From: Nemertoderma westbladi | Taxonomy: Eukaryota; Xenacoelomorpha; Nemertodermatida; Nemertodermatidae | Assembly (NCBI GenBank): GCA_032718475.1 | Contig: JAUCBJ010000425.1 | Span: 1 to 58,082, forward strand | DNA: 58,082 bases | Reading direction: 5' to 3' | Shown here: one piece after another, positions 41,765 through 50,544 of the stretch | How positions within the stretch are numbered: position 1 is the first letter of the stretch | Layout: each line of letters starts with the position of its first letter | The notes under the pieces: model-generated | Databases searched by the model: none | What the model was told of the DNA's origin: nothing | What the model saw: the letters and a program-made list of their open reading frames with translations, nothing else | Program-made: the position numbers and the translations under genes

Positions 41765-41899
41765 AAACTGTTAATTCCAGATAATAATCACCCGTTATTA
41801 CTGCAACTGCCGTGGTCCCAAGGGAAATTAGTTATAAGAAAAAACAACAAAGATGTACAAATAGAACCTAGTGGGAATCCTATTGAAAGTCGTTGTTAA
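41765..41899 (+). CDS. Last coding exon of the candidate host gene
   Basis: TTTCTTTTATTGCAG is a textbook acceptor. The next 135 nt are 44 codons plus TAA, in phase 0, matching the phase-0 end of the exon at 9928. The residues begin KLLIPDNNHPLLLQLPWSQG and end in a polar tail. The composition looks coding, unlike the flanking repeats. If 9928 does not splice to it, this is the last exon of some other plus-strand gene, since its acceptor and polyadenylation signal are strong by themselves. Confidence 0.6.
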   Translation, partial: KLLIPDNNHPLLLQLPWSQGKLVIRKNNKDVQIEPSGNPIESRC

Positions 41900-41905
41900 A
41901 ATAAA
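41900..41905 (+). promoter_or_regulatory. Polyadenylation signal AATAAA
   Basis: AATAAA begins one base after the TAA stop of the last exon. A cleavage site would be expected 10-30 bp downstream, before the 39-bp array begins around 42015. The 3' untranslated region would be unusually short. Confidence 0.5.
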
Positions 41906-42014
41906 CCTACGTGACGTCACCTACAAACATTTCATCAGAAGTTGCTATGCATCGAGAGATTGTTACTTTTCCATTACCGGAGTGGCGCTATGAGATAATA
42001 TTTTGTTGTTATTC

Positions 42015-44060
42015 TTCTACCTCGGTATAAATTCGTACCTCGTTCTACCTCGGTATTGTACGAACCTCATACGGTACCTCGTTCTATCTCGGTACCATAC
42101 GAACCTCGTTCTACCTCGGTACCGTCCGAACCTCGTACCGTACCTCGGTATCGTACGAACGTCGTACGGTACCTCGTTCTACCTCGGTACCGTACGAACG
42201 TCGTATGGTACCTCGTTCTACCTCGGTATCGTACGAATCTCGTACGGTACCTCGTTCTACCTCGTTATCGTACGAACGTCGTACGGTACCTCGTTCTAAC
42301 TCGGTATCGTACGGTACCTCATTCTACCTCAGTATCGTACGAACCTCGTATGGTACCTCGTTCTACCTCGTTATCGTACGAACGTTGTACGGTACCTCGT
42401 TCTAAATCGGTATCGTACGAACATCGTACGGTACCTCATTCTACCTCGGTATCGTACGAACCTCGTATGGTACCTCGTTCTACTTCGTTATCGTACGAAC
42501 GTCGTACGGTACCTCGTTCTAACTCGGTATCGTACGAACATCGTACGGTACCTCATTCTACCTCGGTATCGTACGAACGTCGTACGGTACCTCGTTCTAC
42601 CTCGGTATCGTACGAATCTCGTACGGTACCTCGTTCTACCTCGTTATCGTACGAACGTCGTACGGTACCTCGTTCTAACTCGGTATCGTACGAACATCGT
42701 ATGGTACCTCGTTCTACCTCGTTATCGTACGAACGTCGTACGATACCTCGTTCTAACTCGGTATCGTACGAACATCGTACGGTACCTCATTCTACCTCGG
42801 TACTGTACAAACCTCGTACGGTACCTCGCTCTACCTTGGTACCGTACGAACCTCATACGGTACCTCGTTCTATCTCGGTACCATACGAACCTCGTTCTAC
42901 CTCGGTACCGTCCGAACCTCGTACCGTACCTCGGTATCGTACGAACGTCGTACGGTACCTCGTTCTACCTCGGTACCGTACGAACGTCGTACGGTACCTC
43001 GTTCTACCTCGGTATCGTACGAATCTCGTACGGTACCTCGTTCTACCTCGTTATCGTACGAACGTCGTACGGTACCTCGTTCTAACTCGGTATCGTACGG
43101 TACCTCATTCTACCTCAGTATCGTACGAACCTCGTATGGTACCTCGTTCTACCTCGTTATCGTACGAACGTTGTACGGTACCTCGTTCTAAATCGGTATC
43201 GTACGAACATCGTACGGTACCTCATTCTACCTCGGTATCGTACGAACCTCGTATGGTACCTCGTTCTACTTCGTTATCGTACGAACGTCGTACGGTACCT
43301 CGTTCTAACTCGGTATCGTACGAACATCGTACGGTACCTCATTCTACCTCGGTATCGTACGAACGTCGTACGGTACCTCGTTCTACCTCGGTATCGTACG
43401 AATCTCGTACGGTACCTCGTTCTACCTCGTTATCGTACGAACGTCGTACGGTACCTCGTTCTAACTCGGTATCGTACGAACATCGTACGGTACCTCGTTC
43501 TACCTCGTTATCGTACGAACGTCGTACGATACCTCGTTCTAACTCGGTATCGTACGAACATCGTACGGTACCTCATTCTACCTCGGTACTGTACAAACCT
43601 CGTACGGTACCTCGCTCTACCTTGGTACCGTACGAATCTCGTACGGTACCTCATTCTACCTTGGTACCATACGAACCTCGTACAGTACCTCATTCTACCT
43701 CGGTATCGTACTAACCTTGTACAGTACCTCGTTCTACCTTGGTATTGTACGAACCTTGTACAGTACCTCGTTCTACCTCTGTATCGTACGAACCTCATAC
43801 GGTACCTCGTTCTACCTCGGTATCGTACGAACCTCGTACGGTACCTCGTTCTATCTCGGTATCGTACAAACCTTGTACAGTACCTTGTTCTACCTCGGTA
43901 TCGTAGGAACCTCGTATGGTACCTCGTTCTATCTCGGTACCATATGAACCTCGTACGGTACCTCATTCTACCTCGGTACCATATGAACGTCATACAGTAC
44001 CTCGTTCTACCTCGGTACAGTACGAACCTCGTACGGTACCTCGTTCTACCTCGGTATAAA
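42015..44060. repeat. 39-bp minisatellite with internal inverted repeat
   Basis: About 50 units. Each unit runs through CGTACGA, a variable triplet, TCGTACGG, TACCTCGTTCTACCTCGGTA and a short end. A longer-scale repeat of 786 bp is present: CCTCATACGG with its following landmarks at 42065 returns at 42851. Both outer edges read TACCTCGGTATAAATT. Because 39 is divisible by three, long frames appear on both strands (a 552-codon plus-strand frame at 42056-43714 with a 13-residue period), but they change register where unit length is irregular, so I do not call them genes. Confidence 0.95.
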
Positions 44061-44416
44061 TTAGTTGTTTCTGCTGTGAGATGTAACTTTTATTCGCTGC
44101 AATATTTATAGCCACCTTCTTAAAAGTCCCGTTTTAGAGGAAATAGGCCCCTACGTCAGATTCTGAGACGGTTTTAGCCACTGGCTTTCGGACGAAAAAA
44201 TAGGCCGATGAAAGTCTAAAAAAACAATAGAAAAAACTGCACTTGTTATTTTTAATATTTGTTGCAAAATTATCAAAAACCTAAAACCAGACTGTATTTT
44301 ATTCTAGAATGATTTTTATACTTGAAACTAACAGAATATTATAATTTTTGGTTAAATTTTTGGATGACTTTCGCTGTCATATTGAATTCGATCTTAAATC
44401 TCCACCACTAATGCAC
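44061..44416. other. Non-coding AT-rich stretch
   Basis: No ORF, repeat or RNA signature was recognised between the 39-bp array and the small DNA transposon. Confidence 0.4.
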
Positions 44417-44423
44417 CTTAAAT

Positions 44424-44789
44424 CAAGGACTTCTAGAACATAGTATATATTCTATGTCTATATTCTATATAGCAACACAATCCTATTAAAAATATTGCAA
44501 GTATCCAGGAAATTTAATTAATTTATCGATATGTTATGCTGAATACAGAATAGATAGATAGAATTTTCCCCTGGCGAGGTATAATTTTGATTGCAACAAT
44601 AATATTTATCTAAGTTAATTAAGTTTAGATCAATTAAAAACACATTTCTTAATTAAAGCAAATCACAATTGAGTAAACAAGCAAATCGGAAGTACGTAAA
44701 TACGACAGTAAGCAAATCGCTTACTTTCGTGGCTCGCCCCACAAAGGACAACTTCCTCAAAAATATATACTATGTTCTAGAAGTCCTTG
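44424..44789. mobile_element. MITE-like non-autonomous DNA transposon
   Basis: Perfect 28-bp terminal inverted repeats begin CAAGGACTTCTAGAACATAG (44424-44451 and, inverted, 44762-44789). The element is flanked by a direct 7-bp CTTAAAT at 44417-44423 and 44790-44796, a plausible target-site duplication. The interior is AT-rich and has no coding capacity. TIR length, size and a 7-8-bp duplication would fit a hAT-type MITE, but the superfamily is a guess. Confidence 0.75.
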
Positions 44790-44989
44790 CTTAAATACTC
44801 AATGTTTAAAACTCTCCTCTCCGTATTAAATTTCTGGTTTACAACTATTTTCTGCCGTATATTATATTGCCTTGATGTTGTGTACCTATTCTGTAATTTT
44901 TTTTACATCTTAATAAATAATAATATAACAAAAAGTGATTATTGGCTGTAAACGACGAAATACAGCAGGTCAATTCATTTTAGTTTTCA

Positions 44990-45105
44990 CACATCAGCTC
45001 AGCCCCCATCCTTTTCATTGTTGTGGTGGATTATGAGCTGCGGATATCTCTCGATATTCATAAAGCTGATGAGGTAGAAATATCTCCACCTTCCGGTAGC
45101 CATAG
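44990..45105 (+). mobile_element. RTE LINE fragment (reverse transcriptase palm)
   Basis: The plus strand encodes APILFIVVVDYELRISLDIH and ISPPSGSH, matching LAPFLFIIVVDYVLRMSLDHH and ITPPTGSR of the RTE copy at 30930. It ends where a minus-strand RTE 3' end begins, so two copies meet in opposite orientation. Confidence 0.7.
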
Positions 45106-45494
45106 ACTACTAGGACTACTACTAGGATCGGCATGCTGCATTGCAGCTGCATTTTTAAGAATGCTGTGCCGGCTTATCGACAAAATTGCACCGCCACAAC
45201 TCCCTATCACCCATGACATTTGCTAGATCATCCGCATCTTCAAGGCCAGTGTCCTTTAAGATGCGTCTCAAGAAAGTCATGGGCTGTCCACCATGCTTAT
45301 TCACTCCGTGAGGCTGCCAAAGTACAAGATTATGCACTGGCTGGTCCTCACGGCGAAAGCAATGTCCTGCAAAGCGGAGGCGATTTTGTTCTAGTGTCAA
45401 GCTTGGGGGAACCAATGAGACACCTCCAATGTTATATAGTGTCTGGTTGGAGATGTGTGCATTGTACTTGACACAATGAACCCGGCGTAGCAAG
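45106..45494 (-). mobile_element. RTE LINE 3' end, severely 5'-truncated
   Basis: Nearly identical to the last about 360 bp of the RTE insertion in the minisatellite, including the C-terminal coding region (TLYNIGGVSL, HCFRREDQP, KDTGLEDADDL) and the (TAG)n-type 3' tail near 45110-45125. It is cut at about 45494, where the CR1-like LINE begins. Confidence 0.85.
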
Positions 45495-45504
45495 TGGTAG
45501 CGTA

Positions 45505-45774
45505 GTTAGTGGCAAGTGGTGACAGGGTAGATGCTTGAGGAACACCACAAGTTATAGGTTCTAGGGGGGATGAGCAGTCGCCAATAACAACTGATTGTGT
45601 TCGGTTAGACAAAAAACTTTCTATTAGTTGATTAGGAAGGCCTCCGATACCGTAGGCATCGAGTTTGTCTAATAGGATTTTGTGGTTGAGAGTATCAAAG
45701 GCCTTCCTAAGGTCTATAAATATTGCACATGTAGAATGTTTATCATCTATAGCTTTGCGGATGTGTTCTAGCAC
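45505..45774 (-). pseudogene. LINE reverse transcriptase N-terminal fragment
   Basis: Contains FIDLRKAFDTLNHKILLDKL, the conserved motif with the first catalytic aspartate, then a GIGG...FLSNRTQSV region and GVPQASTLSPL, the GVPQGS box. Coding similarity ends just after this box; the remaining frame reads into the adjacent RTE piece. The second catalytic aspartate pair is absent. Confidence 0.85.
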
Positions 45775-45898
45775 AGAAAGTAAAGCGTGGGAAGTTGAAG
45801 TTTTAGGTCTAAAACCATATCGACATGTCGTAAGGATAGAAAATTTATTAATATAAGACTGGAGTGTTGAGAGGCAATTATTTGTTCGAATATCTTAG

Positions 45899-46469
45899 TT
45901 AATACAGGTAAGTGTACAGGTTAAGTGTAACAGGTAATACTGGACTTCTACCGACCGGGGAAGTTTCGGAGAGGGAAAATGAATTAGATCTGCTATTTTT
46001 AATGTGCCTAAGTGGTGAGCGTATAGAGCGAGGGATTTCATTGGCCAGCGTAGGACCAATAGAAGAAAAGTGTTTATTCAAGATGGTTGCAATAGGCGTT
46101 GGATCTGTAACTGTTTCTGTAGCACTGCCTGAACGAATATGCTAATTTAGTAGATTTATTGAGTGCGCTATTTATAATTATCCAAGTTTTACGCGGGTTA
46201 TTACTGTTTTGTTTGAATTGCGTTGAGTAATAAGTTTTCTCAGCTGAACGTAAAGTTGAGGTCAATTGATTCCTATAAATGTTGTACTTTCTATGGTTGG
46301 ACTCCGATGGTGACTTAATAAAAGCCTTATACAATTTATTTTTTTTAATTGTGCAATTTATTAAATTATTGGTCATCCAAGGTTTACGCGGCACTTTCTG
46401 GGTGGGGATTGTTTTTTTTTGTAATATGTTTAGTACATATATCCGATAGGTTGCTATAGAAACACTCAA
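45899..46469 (-). pseudogene. LINE linker between endonuclease and reverse transcriptase
   Basis: Two overlapping frames (46469-46074 and 46081-45899) cover the helical linker typical of this LINE group. The motifs are a KPWMTNNL box, a KYNIYRNQLT box and NKHFSSIGPTLANEI. The switch of frame at about 46080 is a disabling frameshift. Confidence 0.7.
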
Positions 46470-46579
46470 ATTTTTCTTTCGGTGGTATATTTGGTGATGA
46501 GTACGACCACGAAGCTGGTGATTTCATATCTCTCAAAAATTTGGGAGAGTTAAATTTTGAAAAGTCAAAGACAGTGCGG

Positions 46580-47270
46580 TTTTTTTGGGGATTAAAGTGA
46601 ACTGAATATTATTGAAAAATACAAAAGGTCGGAAAGTGATCTGTAGTGCCTATTTTTAATTGAAAAACACCTGACGAGGAAAATGAAGTAGTAATGTTAG
46701 TAATAATATGATCGATAAGACTTTCAGAATAAGGAGTTACACGTGGGGGTTGATTAATAAGCTGAACGAAACCATATGAATTAATTTAATCTATATATTG
46801 TTTGGGCTTGAGTTCCATCGCTTTTAGTAGATCTATGTTAAAATCACCTGTAATTATTACATCGTATTTGTGGTCAGTTAGATTCTTTAATGTAGTTTCT
46901 AGACTAGGGAGAAAAGTATCAAGATGGACTGGATCGGGGCGGTATATAGAGCCTATTATAAGTGGTTTTGAGTTTAGGCGGGAGACTTGGATCCATTAAT
47001 TTTCAAGGCCCGGCATTTTTAGGTCAACCCGCTCTGTCGTGTCAAGTGATATATTTACATAAATCGCGGCGCCACCTCTGTGGAGTTTACCAGTAGTCCT
47101 GTTGTCTAGAAAGGGGTCAGCATAGCCGTATTTGTCCAGTTTTATAGGGTCAATACAGTCGTCGTCACTTGCAAAGGTTTCAGTGAATGTCAGAATGTCA
47201 ACTTAAGATTTAATGGTCAATAAAAAATCAGTTATAGCGGATAAATTGGATGATAGACTCCTACAGTTCA
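46580..47270 (-). pseudogene. LINE apurinic/apyrimidinic-type endonuclease, broken
   Basis: The minus strand shows LNCRSLSSNL (start of the domain), TETF, GSIYRPD, GDFNIDLL and finally IDHIITN with TTDHFPT, the conserved order of LINE endonuclease motifs including the catalytic GDFN and the terminal DH. At least three in-frame stops interrupt it, the first at about 47202. Confidence 0.75.
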
Positions 47271-47763
47271 AGTTAAAAATGGATAGCGATGGTGATTTTT
47301 TTAGGTTAGAGAATTCACTATTAAATTTACCTTCTGAATAATAACCTTTGTCAGTATTTAAATTAATTAAATTACTATCGGGGTCTAAGCTACTAAATGT
47401 TTGGTTTAAGATACCCGATGTGGATAGGTCATCCTCCGGGGTTGGAGTAGACCCATCCCCATGGGTTGGTTCAAACACATCAGAATCATTTACGTCGATA
47501 AAAGAGAATGGAAAAGTGTCACAATGACAATTGTAGCATATTAAAGGCCATTGTGTGGTAGTAACTTCTTGAGCAGAGAGACATGTGCCGCATGGTATAT
47601 GGAAAATATTATTACACTGACTACACAAAAATTTTGGATCGGTAAGTTCGAGCTTTGAGAAACAAAAATGACATGATCTGCAAGCAGGAGTAGGAAGGGA
47701 TGGTAAGATGGGGCGAGAATGGTTAGAGATGGAGGTGTGAGGATTTAGAAATGAGACAGACAT
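47203..47763 (-). pseudogene. LINE ORF2 N-terminus with PHD-like finger
   Basis: The ATG-started 186-codon frame has a cysteine/histidine cluster at residues about 28-80: CRSCHFC, CSQC, HIPCGTC, CYNCHC. It resembles the PHD/ESF-type finger found in some CR1-group proteins and probably binds nucleic acid or protein. An acidic linker and the start of the endonuclease domain follow before a stop at 47202. Confidence 0.65.
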
Positions 47764-48003
47764 GAGATGATTAAAAGAAAGAGAAGTCTACTTTACTAAA
47801 ACCGTTTCTTTTAATTGTGACCCCGACACCACTGACTGAATGACTAGCCCTGTACTGAAAATATAAACATGTAGAACATACAGTGCACTTATAAACAATG
47901 ATAAGGTAATGTTCATCCTAGTAAACCTATAATATATTCAGATAATTACCCGATTAGTTACTGATCGACCCATTATCTTCGGTAGCGGTTTGTGAATTAG
48001 TTT

Positions 48004-48425
48004 CCCCTTAGAATTAGAATTAGAATTGGGCGACTTTTATTTGCAGCTTTTTGCGGACCAATACGATGGATCACATCGACTTCGTTTTGCGAATTCGGGG
48101 ACTCACTTGTACCAATACCCAACCCCGTTAATAGAGGTTGAATAACATCCTTTAGATTTTCGCCTTTTACTTAGTCAACGCCGTGTACTAGAATATGATG
48201 CTTGCGGATGTATTGCTCCAGATTTTGGTTAGCTGTTCGGATCTCAATATTCTCTTTCTTTAGGAATGAGTTTTCTTATTTAACAGCATTGATTGCAAAC
48301 AAAAGATCAGGAAGATTATCTAGAGCATTTACCTTATCGTCTATACGTTTAACGTCTTTGGTTAAAGAGCGGATTAGGGCTTCTAGGCGGTCAAATTTAT
48401 CGGTTTCATGATTTGGTTTAGGCAT
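48004..48425 (-). pseudogene. LINE ORF1 (coiled coil plus RRM-like region), broken
   Basis: Reading from the ATG at 48425 gives a heptad-like segment (FDRLEALIRSLTKDVKRIDD), then HHILVHGVD and VDVIHRIGPQK...RPILI, typical of L1-like ORF1 RNA-binding proteins. Two in-frame TAA codons interrupt the frame and a third ends it. Its product would coat LINE RNA. Confidence 0.65.
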
Positions 48426-48429
48426 TTTA

Positions 48430-48770
48430 TTTCTAGGGGCGCTGTTTGCTGATGAACGCAGATAAGGCCTACATGGGCTGGAACGGACTAGTTTGCCAGC
48501 TCTAAACGAAAGTGGCGTTTCGTTTATCTGTATAATACCTGAATACAGTTATAGGCTTAATATTTTTTGTGTTTTGAGCCACCGAGTGAAGTTAGTAAGC
48601 GATAAGCGTATGAAGAATATCAGCAATAAGTTAATTAAGTTCATAGAGCAGTTCGCTGTTTCTGGTACCGGTTCAATACTGGTAGTAAAAGTGCAATGTG
48701 TAGATAGCAGTACAGGGCTATCAGAGGTGTAGGCTACCATACCAACTCATTTCAGTACTGGTAGTTCTTA
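48430..48770. other. Probable LINE 5' region and flank
   Basis: Upstream of LINE ORF1 on the minus strand. It shares short phrases (ACTGGTAGT, AGTGCAATGTGTAG-like) with 49330-49370, suggesting related non-coding sequence on both sides of the RTE piece. No gene was recognised. Confidence 0.35.
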
Positions 48771-49220
48771 TCATCCTCTTGTTGTTCGGTACATGTCTAC
48801 TATGATGGGATAGATGAGCTTTAAACACTCAGGTATTTTAAAGACCTCAGGGGGAACACCATCTACTCCACTGGCACGATTGGTCTTAATGCTTTTTGCA
48901 GCAGCCTTCACTTCTGCAAAGGAGATATCACCAATGAGAATATCTGGGAGTACAGACGCAGACATCTTTACTTCTATAAAGTTATCAGGCAATACCCTGT
49001 CATTATTGAGGAGCTTTTCAAAGTGGGCCTTCCAACCATTGAGGCGATCGGCTGGTGATTTAGCCTTAACCTTGGTGGTTGGTTGGCTTTTTCGACCAGT
49101 AAGCAAGTTGATCGATCTCCATGCCTGGGATGATTGCCTGCTGTCGTCAGCATCATTGATGGCATCAACCTGTTGGTTTATTAGCTCCTGTAAATTAACA
49201 GAGTACTGTGACGGGATCAA
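48771..49220 (-). mobile_element. RTE LINE fragment (region before and into reverse transcriptase)
   Basis: The 149-codon frame contains SPADRLNGWKAHFEKLLNN and KTNRASGVDGVPPEVFK, the standard RTE sequence just before the reverse transcriptase fingers. The same segment appears at 54045-54205 in the opposite orientation, so the two belong to one family. No stop occurs inside. Confidence 0.85.
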
Positions 49221-49779
49221 GGGACCCCGACCGGGTTTAGTTGACTACACGTCACCATTTGGGATAAAATAATAGCAGTTTGTTGTTATTGCTCTGATAT
49301 TCGTAATAGATAATAGCACAGTTGAATTGACAATATAATAGCAGTGTACTGGTAGTGATAATGCAATATGTAGTGATGGTGACAGTGACGGTGAAAAACA
49401 TCACCGGTCTGCACTGAACTGAATGACTGAGTAAACTGATTAACTTACCGGTAATAGGATAATATATGTATTCATTCCTACATTACTTTGGCCTTTGTCC
49501 AGTGGATACTTTTCCCTGTTCCTTATTGGTTGATAACCTACTTCACGCCTCTCACCTCTGTGGGAATGCTTCCCCCCGCTGTTGGTTATCTGCTCTCTCG
49601 AGGTGGTTTGACCTCTAACCTCCTTTTGTGTGGCTTTTGGGGCTTGTGTTATCCCCGTTATTGGGTGTGATACGAGATTGGTTGTCATCAATCTCGTATG
49701 TCCAATATTGCTGAAAAGGGCGCCATTGCTCTAACTTTGTGAGGGTAATGAGGCGGAATTGAATCCGCTCACAAGTACT
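49221..49779. other. Non-coding stretch with a perfect hairpin
   Basis: No gene was recognised. A 10-bp perfect inverted repeat, TACGAGATTG and CAATCTCGTA, with an 8-nt loop lies at 49671-49698. A tract at 49480-49670 reads on the minus strand as an open frame of 83 codons with no known domain. Confidence 0.45.
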
Positions 49780-50290
49780 GCCTGTCTGTCTGTCCCCAGC
49801 AGAACATTTAACATATCTTGACTTTGCTGATGATGTTGGTCTTCTGTTAGAGACATTGTAGGAAGCACAGAAGCTGTTATCAAGCATTAAAGGAGGCTGC
49901 ACCCAGTATTGGCCTCTTTGTGGAACTGGAAATACCAAAATTCTGACAGTAAACATGAACCCCCTGAAAACGTAAACGATACTTTAAAGGTACGCCTTTT
50001 CCGTGCAGCAGTGATGTGCTACCCTGTGGCAGCACATGCTGTGCTTTAACTACTGAAGCCAATAGATCTCAATATGGTACATATACCGTGATGCTGCACA
50101 AGGTGCACAACATTGTCAATGATACACACATCAGAAATGCATTGTTATGCATCTATGGCAACATTTCATTGCCAAGACCAAGCATCACCTTACAGAGACG
50201 CCACCTGAAGCTTACTGGCCACTGTTTCCGCCAGCAGGATCAACCTGAACCTCGTGCTGTGGAACCCTGCTGGTGAGAATAGGCGTAGTG
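49780..50290 (+). mobile_element. RTE LINE C-terminal region, heavily decayed
   Basis: Broken frames show remnants of KLLSSIK, GNTKILTVN, CCALTTEANRS and LKLTGHCFRQQDQPEP, matching KTKILTVN, CWALTAEDTKS and LRFAGHCFRREDQPVH in the copy at 30930. Stops and frameshifts are frequent. It lies in the same orientation as, and directly upstream of, a second RTE copy. Confidence 0.7.
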
Positions 50291-50544
50291 GATAGCCAAT
50301 GATGCAGGGGTTCTGTTTTACCGGTGCAGTTTGCAGATAGTCAGTAGAATGAAAGTAAGTGGTGGCTGACCTGTACCGGGACCTACCTCACATACTGGGT
50401 CTGGGTCCTAGATGGACTATCTGCCGACCCGCCGAAAAAACAATTCGCATCCGCCTTAAAAAGTCAAACGCCTTATAGTGTTATATATTTTGTACATCCT
50501 TGTCAACCTACGTGGCCATTCAATGTCACCATACAAGTAACCTT
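50291..50544. other. Junction between two RTE copies
   Basis: Non-coding sequence between the decayed RTE end and the 5'-truncated start of the next RTE copy. Nothing else was recognised. Confidence 0.4.

Larger units (their letters stand above)
45495..48425 (-). mobile_element. CR1/Jockey-type LINE, decayed and 3'-truncated
   Basis: Read on the minus strand the order is: ORF1 with coiled coil and RRM-like region (48425-48004), ORF2 start with a cysteine/histidine finger (47763), apurinic endonuclease (about 47270-46580), a connecting region (46469-45899) and the first part of the reverse transcriptase (45774-about 45505). It stops before the catalytic YxDD box, where an RTE fragment abuts. 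Many stops and frameshifts show it is old. The clade within the CR1/Jockey group is not certain. Confidence 0.75.

Noticed and set aside
42056-43993. 552-codon and 161-codon ORFs with a 13-residue period
   Set aside because: The 39-bp unit is divisible by three, so frames stay open on both strands; the peptide changes register where units are irregular, unlike a selected protein.
10225-44060. Possible CRISPR array (regular short repeats)
   Set aside because: Units are contiguous and there are no unique spacers; the host is eukaryotic.
48814-49272. Plus-strand 152-codon ORF
   Set aside because: It is the complement of the RTE coding frame at 48771-49220, which has clear motifs.
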